A stretch of DNA of 64,000 nt from JAJZXY01 sp046706185 (GCA_046706185.1 JBJKPR010000036.1:22513-86512); one strand, 5' to 3'; shown: positions 24,984-34,696, counted from the stretch's first letter. Notes: generated from the sequence alone by a model not told the origin. Numbers and translations are program-made.

Positions 24984-27770
24984 ATGACTGAAAGGAGATC
25001 AGGCAGTTCATTTCACAACCTCTGGGACACACTACGGGAATTCAGCGACGAGAAAGGCGAGAAAGTAAAGTACTACTCACTGCCCGCGCTGCAGGAAAAA
25101 GGTATCGGACATGTATCCGCACTTCCGCTTTCCATAAGGATTGTGCTCGAGTCCCTGCTTAGGAACTTTGACGGAAAGACAGTGAAGGAGGAGGACGTCA
25201 GGGCGCTGGCAAACTGGAATGCATCCAGGCCTGAAGACAAGGAGATACCATTCAAGGTTTCGAGGGTGCTGATGCAGGATTTCACTGGAGTTCCAGCCGT
25301 GGTCGACCTCGCTGCAATGCGGGATGCAATGGCAAGACTTGGAAAGGATCCGCAGCTGATACAGCCGCAGGTTCCTGTGAACCTGATCATTGACCACTCG
25401 GTACAGGTTGATTCGTTCGGAACAGGAGAGTCGTTCATAATAAACAGGAACATGGAGTTCAAACGGAATTCCGAGAGGTACACACTTCTGAAGTGGGCTG
25501 CGGACGCATTTGAAGGGTTTGACGTCATGCCGCCCTCACTCGGAATATGCCACCAGGTAAACCTTGAATATCTTGCAAAATGCGTCACAGTCAGGGAAAT
25601 GGATGGCGTGAAGATCGCCTTCCCGGATACGCTTGTCGGGACAGATTCGCATACAACAATGGTCAACGGAATAGGCGTCTTCGGCTTTGGTGTCGGTGGC
25701 ATTGAAGCCGAGGCTGCAGTCCTGGACCAGCCGGTTGCGCTGTCGCACCCCGAAGTTGTCGGTGTGCACATAACAGGCAGGCTCGTGGAGGGAACCACAG
25801 CGACGGACCTTGTGCTGACACTTACACAGCTCCTGAGAAAACACAACGTGGTCGGAAAGTTTGTGGAATTCTATGGCCCCGGAATTGAGAGCCTGTCCAT
25901 TCCGGACAGGGCAACACTTACAAACATGTGCCCCGAATACGGCGCAACTGTTGCACTCTTCCCCGTTGACAACGAAACACTCAGCTATCTGAAGTTCACT
26001 GGAAGAGATCAGGAGCTTATAGATACAGTCAGGAACTACTACGACGCGCAGGGGTTCTCGTCCATCGACTATACGAAGGTGAAGTTCAGCTCGGTTATTG
26101 AGCTGGACCTTTCAAAGGTTGTGCCTAGCATTGCTGGCCCGAAGTTGCCGCAGTCGCGGCTTGAGCTCGGTGCAGTGCGGGACAACTTCGTGACTGAATT
26201 CCTTCTGACAGGGCAGACAGGCAATTCACAGGGGAACAACTTCTCAAGTGAGGGTGCGCCCGACTCTGTGCTCCAGCTGCAGAAGCAGGCACGGCTGAAA
26301 GATGTGGGCCGCAGCGCAGAGATTGCCTTCCCCGACGGGAGTAAAGGGACCATTTCAGACGGCGACGTTGTGATTGCTGCGATAACAAGCTGTACGAACA
26401 CAAGCAACCCGGAGGTGATGATCGCTGCGGGCCTCGTCGCAAAGAAGGCGGTAGACAGGGGATTGACAGTTTCGCCCAGGGTAAAGACAAGCCTTGCGCC
26501 GGGCTCCCGGGTTGTTACAGACTACCTTGAGAAATCAGGACTTATAGAGCCGCTGGAGAAACTTGGCTTCTACCTCGTGGGATATGGCTGCACAACATGC
26601 ATTGGCAACAGTGGCCCACTGCCCGAACACGTCTCAGACGCAGTGACAAAGAACAGGCTCGCTGTCGCAAGCGTTCTGTCCGGAAACAGGAACTTCGAGG
26701 CAAGGATCCACGGAGATGTCCGGGCAAACTATCTCATGTCGCCTCCGCTCGTTGTCGCTTATGCAATCGCAGGATCGGTAATGAAGGACCTCACGAAGGA
26801 GCCGCTGCAGTCTGCAGGGGGAAGCGATGTCTACCTCAGGGATATCTGGCCCACGAAGGATGAGATTGCCTCTGTCATGGCCTCATCGATCACTCCGGAG
26901 ATGTACAGGACCAGATATTCCGGTCTGGACAGCGCAAGCGAGGAGTGGAATTCGCTCAAGGCACCCGCTGGAGAGCTTTACAGGTGGGACGAGAGGAGCA
27001 CGTACATACAGTCCCCTCCTTTCTTCGAAGGGTTCGACCCGGCGGGTTCGGGCCGGATAGATTCTGTCAAAAATGCAAGGGTCCTAGCAGTCTTCGGTGA
27101 TTCCGTCACTACTGACCACATATCTCCTGCAGGCGCATTTTCACCGGATACGCCGGCGGGGAAGTACCTCATGGAAAAGGGCGTATCACCATCGGATTTC
27201 AACACATACGGCTCGAGAAGGGGAAATGACAGAGTGCTCGTAAGGGGGACCTTCGCGAACAGGCGGATAAAGAACCAGCTACTTCCTGGGGTTGAGGGCG
27301 GCTTGACATTGCATTTTCCAGATAAGGAGAGGATGACGATTTTCGACGCGGCGATGAGATACGTGCAGGAAAATGTACCTCTTGTTATGTTCGCGGGCTC
27401 TGAGTACGGGACGGGCAGCTCCAGAGACTGGGCGGCAAAGGGGCCGAAGCTCCTTGGTGTCAGGGCGGTGGTAGCAGTCAGCTTCGAGCGCATTCACAGG
27501 AGCAATCTGATAGGCATGGGCATACTGCCCTTCCAGTTCATGAAAGGGGAGAGCAGCCAGTCGCTTGACATAGACTTCTCAAGGGAGGTGAGCATTACGC
27601 TCCCTGAGGGCGTGAAGCCACGGTGCGAGGCAGAGATGAGCTACTACAGGACAGGCCAGTCGGAACAGTCAGCTGCCAGGCTCGTGCTTAGGCTCGACAA
27701 TGAAATGGAACTTGAATACTGCAAATCGGGCGGAATACTGCAGTATGTAATGAGGAGGCTCGCCTCCTGA
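24984..27770 (+). CDS. acnA: Aconitate hydratase (AcnA/IRP type)
   Basis: 928 residues, the full length of the AcnA group. It interconverts citrate and isocitrate through cis-aconitate in the TCA cycle. The substrate and cluster motifs are present: DSHTTMVNGIGVFGFGVGG (about residue 215), the first cluster Cys in ITSCTNTSNP (about 470), the C-x2-C pair in GYGCTTCIGNSG (about 535), and the swivel-domain motifs GSRRGND, FANRRIKN and YGTGSSRDWAAKG. No mutation of catalytic residues is apparent. It is apparently monocistronic. SucCD and methylmalonyl-CoA mutase elsewhere in the window feed the same cycle. Confidence 0.96.
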   Translation: MTERRSGSSFHNLWDTLREFSDEKGEKVKYYSLPALQEKGIGHVSALPLSIRIVLESLLRNFDGKTVKEEDVRALANWNASRPEDKEIPFKVSRVLMQDFTGVPAVVDLAAMRDAMARLGKDPQLIQPQVPVNLIIDHSVQVDSFGTGESFIINRNMEFKRNSERYTLLKWAADAFEGFDVMPPSLGICHQVNLEYLAKCVTVREMDGVKIAFPDTLVGTDSHTTMVNGIGVFGFGVGGIEAEAAVLDQPVALSHPEVVGVHITGRLVEGTTATDLVLTLTQLLRKHNVVGKFVEFYGPGIESLSIPDRATLTNMCPEYGATVALFPVDNETLSYLKFTGRDQELIDTVRNYYDAQGFSSIDYTKVKFSSVIELDLSKVVPSIAGPKLPQSRLELGAVRDNFVTEFLLTGQTGNSQGNNFSSEGAPDSVLQLQKQARLKDVGRSAEIAFPDGSKGTISDGDVVIAAITSCTNTSNPEVMIAAGLVAKKAVDRGLTVSPRVKTSLAPGSRVVTDYLEKSGLIEPLEKLGFYLVGYGCTTCIGNSGPLPEHVSDAVTKNRLAVASVLSGNRNFEARIHGDVRANYLMSPPLVVAYAIAGSVMKDLTKEPLQSAGGSDVYLRDIWPTKDEIASVMASSITPEMYRTRYSGLDSASEEWNSLKAPAGELYRWDERSTYIQSPPFFEGFDPAGSGRIDSVKNARVLAVFGDSVTTDHISPAGAFSPDTPAGKYLMEKGVSPSDFNTYGSRRGNDRVLVRGTFANRRIKNQLLPGVEGGLTLHFPDKERMTIFDAAMRYVQENVPLVMFAGSEYGTGSSRDWAAKGPKLLGVRAVVAVSFERIHRSNLIGMGILPFQFMKGESSQSLDIDFSREVSITLPEGVKPRCEAEMSYYRTGQSEQSAARLVLRLDNEMELEYCKSGGILQYVMRRLAS

Positions 27771-27818
27771 GCAGGTGCGCCGGAATTCTTTAACTACAGG
27801 TTCCAGTTAGGCAGTTGC

Positions 27819-28265
27819 ATGGAAGACGACGGAAACGATTTCAGCAGTTATGCCAGGCTTGCATCTATCATCAGGGGAGACCCTTTCCTGAAGCACCTGG
27901 GTGTAGAAGTTGTCCAGGTGGAGAAAGGGTACGCGAAATTGAAGATCGGAGAGGCGGAACACGTCCTTCGCTACGGCGGTATTGTAAACGGCGGCGCCAT
28001 AAGCACACTGATAGACGCTGCGGGAGGGACCGCCACGGCAACCGTGAATGGCGGAAAGAACCAGGTCACTATTGAGCTCAAGGTGAATTTCCTGGAGGCT
28101 GTCAGGAAGGGAGAAATGACATGCGAGGCAAGGGTCATCAGAGGGGGCAGGAACATTGTTGTGTGTGAGATGGACCTGTTCGACCAGGATGGAAAGACAT
28201 GTGCCAAAGGTATAGGCACCTGGATGATACTCTACGACGACAAGTTCCCCTTCCAGCAGAAATGA
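27819..28265 (+). CDS. PaaI-like hotdog thioesterase
   Basis: 148 residues, one hotdog domain. The central helix signature reads RYGGIVNGGAISTLIDAAGGTATAT: an (N/H)GG turn, then the acidic residue (Asp) of the PaaI/YigI acyl-CoA thioesterase group. The usual HGG is NGG here. Later strands (QVTIELKVNFLEAVRKGEM) match the family. It probably hydrolyses a CoA thioester; the acyl group is unknown. A TTTAACTAC element lies about 30 bp before the ATG. The stop overlaps the start of nth (ATGA), so the two form an operon. Confidence 0.87.
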   Translation: MEDDGNDFSSYARLASIIRGDPFLKHLGVEVVQVEKGYAKLKIGEAEHVLRYGGIVNGGAISTLIDAAGGTATATVNGGKNQVTIELKVNFLEAVRKGEMTCEARVIRGGRNIVVCEMDLFDQDGKTCAKGIGTWMILYDDKFPFQQK

Positions 28266-28963
28266 AGATGACAAGGTCGAGGGCATCTGGAAAGCAAGCC
28301 GTAAAAGGTCAAACTGCCGGCTGGCTTTCTGTTAGGAGGAAAAGGGCAAGAGAAGTCCTGTCCCTGCTTGGTGCGGATTATCCCGCGGCAAAATGCGCGC
28401 TTGACTTCGGGTCTCCAGAAGAGTTGCTCGTCGCGACGGTACTCTCTGCACAGTGCACCGACGCGATGGTAAACAGGGTTACCCCGGAACTCTTCCGAAG
28501 GTTTGCTGTGCCAGAAGGACTTGCGCATGCGCCGCTTCGCGAGATCCAGTCTATTATCAGGCAGTGTGGATACTACAGGCAGAAGTCGAAGTTCATAAGG
28601 GGCGCCTGCAGTGAGCTGGTGAGTCATCATGGCGGGAAGGTGCCAAGGTCACTTGAAGAGCTTGTGCTCCTGCCCGGCGTCGCCAGGAAGACTGCAAATG
28701 TTGTTCTCTCTGTTGCATTCGACATCAACGAAGGGGTGGCGGTTGACACACACGTGGCTAGGCTCAGCAGGAGGCTTGGGCTTTCTCGAAGCAATGACCC
28801 GGTCGGGATAGAGAAGGACCTGATGCGCGTGGCGGAAAGGGCCGACTGGGGAAAGCTAACCACACTACTGATAGCGCATGGCAGGGCAGTATGCACGGCG
28901 AGGAAGCCGGCTTGCACCTCATGCTCGCTGAAGGGAGTATGCCCTTCCGCCTTCAGGGTGTGA
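28262..28963 (+). CDS. nth: Endonuclease III, DNA glycosylase/AP lyase
   Basis: 233 residues. It removes oxidised pyrimidines and nicks the resulting abasic site. The helix-hairpin-helix LPGVARKTANVVL carries the catalytic Lys (about residue 143). The catalytic Asp follows in VDTHVARLSRRLG. The [4Fe-4S] ligands form C-x6-C-x2-C-x5-C near the C-terminus. An N-terminal basic extension of about 30 residues precedes the domain. ATG 28262 overlaps the thioesterase stop by four bases; the frame is open further upstream, but that part lies inside the thioesterase gene. Confidence 0.95.
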   Translation: MKMTRSRASGKQAVKGQTAGWLSVRRKRAREVLSLLGADYPAAKCALDFGSPEELLVATVLSAQCTDAMVNRVTPELFRRFAVPEGLAHAPLREIQSIIRQCGYYRQKSKFIRGACSELVSHHGGKVPRSLEELVLLPGVARKTANVVLSVAFDINEGVAVDTHVARLSRRLGLSRSNDPVGIEKDLMRVAERADWGKLTTLLIAHGRAVCTARKPACTSCSLKGVCPSAFRV

Positions 28964-29151
28964 GCTGTGCATGCGGACAGAGTCCGCCGGGGCGTCTCTT
29001 CGGATCGTTCAGTGGCAGAAAAACACAGAAACGCATTCGAGGGCTTATGTCAAACCCAACGCTTGGTTCATTCATGCTTCGGCCAGCACTGTTGTTGCGG
29101 TAAGCGAGGTGATAGTTTTAATTCGAAGGCGACATCTGGGCACAGGAACAG

Positions 29152-29871
29152 ATGAAGGGAAAGGCAAAGAGGAGTGATCACGGGCGGAGAGACAGCTTTT
29201 CGGTTCTGCGTAGTGACATTGTGAAGTGCAAGAAGTGCCCGCGGCTTGTGAAGTTCAGAGAGAAAATTGCAGCGCAGAAAACCAAGCGTTACTCGGACTG
29301 GAACTACTGGGGAAGACCTGTGCCGGGCTATGGTGATGAAAAAGCGGAACTGGTGATCATAGGGCTTGCACCAGCAGCCCATGGCGGAAACAGGACTGGC
29401 AGGGTGTTCACAGGCGACCTCTCGGCAAAGTTCCTGATCGGATGCCTTTATGAAACAGGCCTGACAAACCAGCCCAATTCAGACAGTCTGGATGACGGCC
29501 TGAGGATGACAGGATCATACATGCTCGCTGCAGTCAGGTGCGTCCCCCCTGACAACAGGCCGACGCCCAGGGAAGCCGAAAACTGCTACCCTTTCCTTGA
29601 AAGGGAGCTGGTACTGCTCATAAAGGCAAAGTCGGTGCTGCTGCTGGGCAAATTCGCCTTCGACTCGTATGTGAAATTCCTCAGGGCAACGGCTGGAATA
29701 AAGACCAACGGGCTCAAGTTCAGGCACGGGGCAGTCTACAGGCTTGAAGGCAAGCCGACAATCTATGCTTCCTATCATCCAAGTCCCAGGAACACAAACA
29801 CAGGGAAGATGAACAGGGATATGTTCATCAAACTGCTGAACGACATAAAGAGAGAGCTTGGCAGGCAATGA
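29152..29871 (+). CDS. Uracil-DNA glycosylase family V (UDGb)
   Basis: 239 residues. It excises uracil and some other deaminated bases from DNA. Cys-x2-Cys (CKKCPRL, residues 25-31) starts the [4Fe-4S] site. Motif A is GLAPAAHGGNRTGRVFTGD (about residue 72), with Ala instead of the Asp or Asn seen in other UDG families, the hallmark of family V. Motif B is SYHPSPRNTNTG near residue 205. A TATA-like GTTTTAAT (29116-29123) lies about 30 bp before the ATG. It is next to nth, so two base-excision glycosylases sit together although separated by 190 bp. Confidence 0.94.
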   Translation: MKGKAKRSDHGRRDSFSVLRSDIVKCKKCPRLVKFREKIAAQKTKRYSDWNYWGRPVPGYGDEKAELVIIGLAPAAHGGNRTGRVFTGDLSAKFLIGCLYETGLTNQPNSDSLDDGLRMTGSYMLAAVRCVPPDNRPTPREAENCYPFLERELVLLIKAKSVLLLGKFAFDSYVKFLRATAGIKTNGLKFRHGAVYRLEGKPTIYASYHPSPRNTNTGKMNRDMFIKLLNDIKRELGRQ

Positions 29872-29890
29872 TTCTCTGCCTCGGGCTGCA

Positions 29891-30934
29891 TCAGTCGCTG
29901 GATCCTGTCTTTGTTACTCTCCCGCTTGACCTGTCAAAGAGATAGACCCTTGCCTTCGGGACGTACACAGTCATGGTGTCCTTTATCAGATCCCTTTCAG
30001 TCACATCGGCGTAGAACTCGAACGGCTCGTCCTCCACCATGGAGTGGACGAGTATTTCATTCCCGAGCAGATCAGTGGCCAGCAGCCTGGCCTCCACCTT
30101 GACTGAGTCATCAACTGGCCTGAGCGACACGGATTTTGGCCTTATGCCCACAATGCTTGAAGCGGATGCGTTCAACGCACCTCTTACCGCTTCACCCTCC
30201 ATCATGTTCATCGGGGGCGAGCCCGTAAAAGTCGCGACAAATGTGTTTTCAGGCTTGTGGAATATGTCGAAAGGTGTGCCGCACTGTGTTACAAGACCAT
30301 CGTTGAGTATTGCGATCCTGTCGCCCATCGTCATCGCCTCGATCTGGTCATGAGTGACAAAGATTGTTGTCAGCTTAGTCTGCCTCTGTATCCGCCTTAT
30401 CTCGAAGCGCATCGATGTCCTTAGTTTTGCATCAAGGTTTGAAAGCGGTTCATCCATGAGCAGCACGCTTGGCGATCTGACGAGAGCCCTGCCGATTGCC
30501 ACACGCTGCCTCTGCCCGCCCGAGAGTTCCTTCGGCTTGTTCGCGAGGTAGTCTTCTATCCTCAGCAGCTGCGCCACCTTCATGACCTCATCCTTTCTCT
30601 CCTTTACTGGCACCTTCGCCATCCGAAGGGGGAAGCCTATGTTTTCCTCGATCGTCATATGCGGATACAGAGCGTAATCCTGAAAGACCATGGCTATATT
30701 GCGGGCTCTTGGCGACAGGGCGGAAACCTCCTTCCCTCCTATATACAGCTGGCCCGCCGTCTGGTCCACAAGGCCCGCTAGAATGCGGAGAAGTGTAGTC
30801 TTCCCGCATCCGGACGGGCCGAGGAGAATGAAGAACTCGCCATCTGCGATTTTCAGGTTTATGTCTTTCAACACAGTGTGTGTGCCGAATGTCTTCTCCA
30901 CTCCGTCAATCACAACATCAGCCGTCTGTACCAC
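29891..30934 (-). CDS. ABC transporter ATPase, sugar type (MalK/UgpC family)
   Basis: 347 residues, energises the importer encoded upstream. The Walker A motif GPSGCGKTTLL is at about residue 38, the Q-loop is VFQDYALYPHMT, the signature is LSGGQRQRVAIGRAL, Walker B is LLMDEPLSNLD and the switch His is in FVTHDQIEAMTMG. The C-terminal 110 residues form the beta-rich MalK-type regulatory (TOBE/OB) region, with SIVGIRPKSVSL. The start GTG is immediately after the stop of the second permease gene. It is last in the operon binding protein, permease, permease, ATPase. Confidence 0.95.
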   Translation of the reverse strand: MVQTADVVIDGVEKTFGTHTVLKDINLKIADGEFFILLGPSGCGKTTLLRILAGLVDQTAGQLYIGGKEVSALSPRARNIAMVFQDYALYPHMTIEENIGFPLRMAKVPVKERKDEVMKVAQLLRIEDYLANKPKELSGGQRQRVAIGRALVRSPSVLLMDEPLSNLDAKLRTSMRFEIRRIQRQTKLTTIFVTHDQIEAMTMGDRIAILNDGLVTQCGTPFDIFHKPENTFVATFTGSPPMNMMEGEAVRGALNASASSIVGIRPKSVSLRPVDDSVKVEARLLATDLLGNEILVHSMVEDEPFEFYADVTERDLIKDTMTVYVPKARVYLFDRSSGRVTKTGSSD

Positions 30935-31765
30935 CTACTTTAGCGCACCTGCCAGAACATCGCTTCTCAGGTACTTCTGAAGGAAGAATGTGACCAGTAT
31001 TACAGGTATGATAAGTATGATCGAGAATATATCCGCTACGGGTACGCCGCCGATTCCCCTGCTTATGTACACATAAATCACGGGCGGAATCGTCGGGTTC
31101 AGCGGAACAAGTATCTGGGCGAAGACGAATTCATCCCAGGAGAAAAGCCATGCAAGTATGAAAGCGACGGCTATGCCTGAAAGAGCGAGTTTCAGGTCTA
31201 TGTGGTAAAACGCCTGCAGCTTTGAGGCACCGTCTATTGTCGCGGATTGCGACAGGTTTGAAGGGACTGTCCTGAATGTTCCAATGAGTATGTAAGCGAC
31301 CATTGGTATGGCTATGGAGCTCTGGGCAAGTGCAAGCCCGAGCGATGTCTCGTACAGCCCCAGTTTGATTATGACAGCGCCTATCGGAATTGCAAGCTGA
31401 ATCTCTGGAAGCATCTGAGTGACGAAAAGGAAGAGTATGAAAGCATACCTCGGCACAGTTGGCAGTTTAGAAATAGAGTAAGCGGCAGGAATGCTCACAG
31501 CAAGCGAAATGAGTGCAACAAGGAAGGCAGTCTCAACGCTCATCTGAAGCGGACCAAGGATTGCATCTATGTTCTGCGTGGCGAGGAACCAGTTGGCAAG
31601 CGTGAAGTGAGAAGGCAATATGGGAGGCAACTGCCTGAACACCTCCTGCCTGGCACCAAAGCCAACTATGAAAAGAAGATAGATTGGAAAGAGGACTACA
31701 ACGGAAATCAGGACCAGGAGGACATACCAAACTGCATCGACAGCAACACGCTTTGCGGAGAGCAT
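30935..31765 (-). CDS. ABC transporter permease, MalG-like
   Basis: 276 residues with six predicted membrane helices. The EAA-type coupling loop is visible as ATIDGASKLQAFYHIDLKLALSG near residue 195. This is the second permease of a sugar-type (CUT1) importer. It ends directly against the ATPase start and begins 1 bp after the first permease, so the genes are translationally linked. The substrate is unknown; a mono- or oligosaccharide is likely from the family. Confidence 0.93.
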   Translation of the reverse strand: MLSAKRVAVDAVWYVLLVLISVVVLFPIYLLFIVGFGARQEVFRQLPPILPSHFTLANWFLATQNIDAILGPLQMSVETAFLVALISLAVSIPAAYSISKLPTVPRYAFILFLFVTQMLPEIQLAIPIGAVIIKLGLYETSLGLALAQSSIAIPMVAYILIGTFRTVPSNLSQSATIDGASKLQAFYHIDLKLALSGIAVAFILAWLFSWDEFVFAQILVPLNPTIPPVIYVYISRGIGGVPVADIFSIILIIPVILVTFFLQKYLRSDVLAGALK

Positions 31766-31766
31766 C

Positions 31767-32648
31767 TTACACCTCCAGGCCGAGTCGTCTTGATACCGCT
31801 ATGTAAATCACAATGAAGAGGCAAATCAGTCCGAGGAGAACGGTCGCGATGGCTGCGGCGAGCTGTGCATCGTGTATGCCATAGTTGGTGAATGTAGAGT
31901 ATGCAAGAGTGCCAAGGAAGCTTGGATAATCGCCAACAAGCACGAGTGCGAGCGCCAGCAGGTTGAATTCCTGGATTGCCCTGATGGTTACGGCCATCAT
32001 GATAAAGGGATAAAGGTTTGGCATCGTTATGTGCCTGAACTGCTGAAGGAAATTGGCCCCGTCAATTGCAGCGGACTCGTACTGGCTCGCCGGTATAGAT
32101 GCCAGGCCGCCCAGGAGAATGAGCATTATTAGCGGGAAGTTCTTCCATGAATCTGCTATGGCAAGCGAGACCAGGGCGACCCAGCTGGGCCGGACCCAGT
32201 TGATGCCTGTAGACGCTATGCCGCTCCTCACTATAATCGAGTTCAGGTACCAGGATGTAGGGTTTGGAGTGAAAAGGAACGTGAACATGATGCCGCTTAC
32301 AACGGTCGCGACGCCGAAAGGAATCATTATGATAGTCCTGAAGAAGGCTCTTCCGAAGAAGGATCTGTTCAGCAACAGCGCGGTGAGAAGTGAAACAAGG
32401 AACTGGAGCGTCAGCGCCAGTGCAACGATCACCGCGGTATTTATGAGGGCGGTCAGTGCGCCTGAATATGTGAAAATATAATCGAAGTTGCCCAGGCCGA
32501 GGGTTCCATTAGTCTGCTCAAACGCTAAGTAAAGGGAATCAGCCACGGGATAGAGCGTCACTACTGCGACAAGAACAACTAATGGTACCAAAAAAAGAAT
32601 TTCCATCAGGTTCTTTTGAAAGAACCTGATGAATGTCCCCTGGGCCAA
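31767..32648 (-). CDS. ABC transporter permease, MalF-like
   Basis: Up to 293 residues, six membrane helices, coupling loop AAIDGANFLQQFRHITMPNL near residue 200. It is the first permease of the CUT1-type sugar importer. The frame opens at TTG 32648, 22 bp after the binding-protein stop. An in-frame ATG at 32606 would also leave the first helix (EILFLVPLVV) intact. A perfect inverted repeat (32604-32631) covers the codons between these two starts, and the ATG lies in its distal arm, so start choice and expression level may depend on it. Confidence 0.92.
   Translation of the reverse strand: MAQGTFIRFFQKNLMEILFLVPLVVLVAVVTLYPVADSLYLAFEQTNGTLGLGNFDYIFTYSGALTALINTAVIVALALTLQFLVSLLTALLLNRSFFGRAFFRTIIMIPFGVATVVSGIMFTFLFTPNPTSWYLNSIIVRSGIASTGINWVRPSWVALVSLAIADSWKNFPLIMLILLGGLASIPASQYESAAIDGANFLQQFRHITMPNLYPFIMMAVTIRAIQEFNLLALALVLVGDYPSFLGTLAYSTFTNYGIHDAQLAAAIATVLLGLICLFIVIYIAVSRRLGLEV
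32604..32631 (-). promoter_or_regulatory. Perfect 13-bp inverted repeat between binding protein and permease genes
   Basis: CATCAGGTTCTTT, two bases, then AAAGAACCTGATG. In the mRNA it forms a strong hairpin inside the first codons of the permease, with one candidate start codon in the stem. Hairpins at this operon position often protect binding-protein mRNA or reduce permease translation. This role is inferred. Confidence 0.6.
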
Positions 32649-32670
32649 GAGTTACACGCCCTGTAGACTC

Positions 32671-34083
32671 TCAACTGTGGGGACCTATGTAGTTTCCGGA
32701 CGGATATATCTGGTTGTTATTGTACGCTGTCACCTGATTGGGATAGTTCTGTTGCAGGTATGTGACCATGCTCTGATGTGCTGCGTTGAGTGCTGTGGTT
32801 ATATTTCCGTTGCTGGCCATTATTGATGTCCAGGCAGTGTTGAAGACGGTCTGCCACTGGTTCAGCCATGGAACTGCGGGCCTGAATATGCCGTTCTGCT
32901 CTTCATACTTGAAGAAGTTGAAAAGGTAGCTTATGTTGGACGGCAAATTGTTGTACGCCTGCTCATTCACGACAGGCCAGCTGAGGTTCAGAAGCAGCCC
33001 TCTCTGGACTGTCAGCGTGTTGAGGAAGTTAATGAGGTCCAGCGATGCCCAGACGTTCGAGGAACCCTGAACGACTCCAAGCACGTCGCCTCCGACTATG
33101 TACTGTGCCGTGTTGTCAGGTCCCTTGAATACGGGCATTATACCAAGGTCGTAGGTGTTGGCTTTGGTTCCGACATATGTGTAGTTCTGCATTCCAAGCC
33201 CTTCCAGCGCGCTCGTGACATAAGGCCACTGCGGAATATACTGGTATGAGCCGGCCGCAAGGCCAGTGTAGGTTGCCCAGTAGCTTGTCGAGTATTCGGG
33301 CGACATGAGCCCCTTCTGATTGAGCTGCTGCAGGTATGTCAGTGCAGCAATGTCACCGGAATCGTTGAGCACCATCGGATTGCCGTTAAACTCGGCCATC
33401 CACTGGAACACCTGTGTCGGTGTGCTTGCTCCGCCGTGTCCCTGCATATTGAACGGTGCAGCGTAACCGTTGTTTTTCAGCAGCTGCATATCGTTCTGCA
33501 GGTTTGTTGTGTTGTCAGGAAGTGTCGTTGCACCCACGCTGGTCAGGGCTGACTGGTTGAAGTAGGCAAGCTGCACATTCCCCCTGTAGGGGAAGAAGTA
33601 GTAGCTGCCATTGAAAAGACCCTCGTGGTAGTACGCTGGTATGATTGTGCCGTTCGCCGTATATCCTGTGGAGCCGCCGGTCATTGCCTCCAGCTGTCCC
33701 AGGTATGGGTTCAGAGGCATGACAAGGTTCTGTGAGACGAGCGCACCCATCTCGGAATTGTCCTCTTCGACCACGTTGATAGATATCTTGCCGGCCTGTT
33801 TCTGCGAAAGCAGAGTGCTTATGACATCGGTTGCGCTTAGATCGGTTGTCTTCACAGTTATGTTAGGGTATGCCTGTTCGAATGCAGTTATCACATGATC
33901 CTGCGAATAATTCTTTTCAGAGCCCGCAAGACTCCAGTTCAGTGTTATTACCGTTTTGTTACTGGGCTTGTAGAACTCATAGGCAAGTACACCAGCTGCA
34001 GCCACCACAATTATAACAACAACTACAATAGCGATGACCTTTCCGGAGACTGCCGCCATATCCTTCCTAAGTCTTCGCGCCAT
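32671..34083 (-). CDS. Extracellular solute-binding protein of the sugar ABC importer
   Basis: 470 residues. A basic N-terminus (MARRLRKD) is followed by a strong uncleaved-looking helix (VIAIVVVVIIVVAAAGVLAY), with no lipobox Cys, so it is probably anchored by the helix outside the cell. The mature part is a family 1 solute-binding fold: ITLNWSLAGSEKNY, then FEQAYPNITVKTTDLSATDVISTLL, with the aromatic- and Gly-rich ligand region. Many N-x-S/T sequons suggest N-glycosylation. ATG 34083 lies about 26 bp after the centre of a TATA box (34106-34113), so the operon transcript is leaderless; the longer frame to 34116 is rejected. Confidence 0.92.
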   Translation of the reverse strand: MARRLRKDMAAVSGKVIAIVVVVIIVVAAAGVLAYEFYKPSNKTVITLNWSLAGSEKNYSQDHVITAFEQAYPNITVKTTDLSATDVISTLLSQKQAGKISINVVEEDNSEMGALVSQNLVMPLNPYLGQLEAMTGGSTGYTANGTIIPAYYHEGLFNGSYYFFPYRGNVQLAYFNQSALTSVGATTLPDNTTNLQNDMQLLKNNGYAAPFNMQGHGGASTPTQVFQWMAEFNGNPMVLNDSGDIAALTYLQQLNQKGLMSPEYSTSYWATYTGLAAGSYQYIPQWPYVTSALEGLGMQNYTYVGTKANTYDLGIMPVFKGPDNTAQYIVGGDVLGVVQGSSNVWASLDLINFLNTLTVQRGLLLNLSWPVVNEQAYNNLPSNISYLFNFFKYEEQNGIFRPAVPWLNQWQTVFNTAWTSIMASNGNITTALNAAHQSMVTYLQQNYPNQVTAYNNNQIYPSGNYIGPHS

Positions 34084-34105
34084 AGGATAGACGATCCAGC
34101 TAACT

Positions 34106-34113
34106 CTATAAAG
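34106..34113 (-). promoter_or_regulatory. TATA box of the sugar transporter operon
   Basis: CTTTATAG on the minus strand, centred 26 bp before ATG 34083. This predicts transcription starting at the start codon. Confidence 0.55.
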
Positions 34114-34696
34114 CATTTTTCGATGCGCGAAGGAGGATCAACGATTAAATACATATACCATGGGAGAGGACACGGGCAAATTCAATTCCTTGTCAACGGC
34201 GTGATTACATTCAATTCTGACTTATTATCGGCATCGATAACAAAAATCTTTGTCCTGTGATAAGACGCAGAACATGACGGTGCTGTAATGCAGAGTATCG
34301 AAGTTCCCTCTGTTGAGCCAGACCGGTCAACGAGACCAGAGACACCGAGATGAACGGATTCTGGCATGAAACATGCCGTAATACCGCCTTGACACACTCT
34401 TTCCTTACACAGTCAATTCTTCTGTAGCCGGCTATCGCTGTCAGAACCAGCACTTCGCAGCTTCCCCAGGGTGTTCGAAGACATGCCTTCACAACAACAA
34501 ACCTATCTTTGCAAAAAACCGGCTGACTGCAATTCGCTGCAAATACGATGCCCGTCCCAGTTGAGCTCACAGCTATCATGCATTTTGACACTTGATGCGC
34601 TATCGGGGAGACATCGAGGATCGGCGAGTGACCAGGCAAGAGTCATACAGCCCGTTGACAACAGGTCTAAATAGACACCTTACCCGATCAGAGCTG
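34114..34696. other. 583-bp spacer at the left border of the accessory region
   Basis: No credible gene. A 142-codon minus-strand frame (34211-34639) has no recognisable domain and no promoter, and is taken as chance or as decayed coding sequence. A TATA-like GATTAAATAC at 34143-34152 leads only to a 14-codon frame. TCTAAATAG at 34666-34674 is the TATA box of the next gene, centred about 27 bp before its ATG. Confidence 0.5.

Noticed and set aside
34211..34639. Minus-strand frame of 142 codons in the accessory region, considered as a transposase remnant
   Set aside because: No DDE, HUH or helix-turn-helix motif, no inverted repeats at its ends and no promoter. It is left as unexplained spacer.
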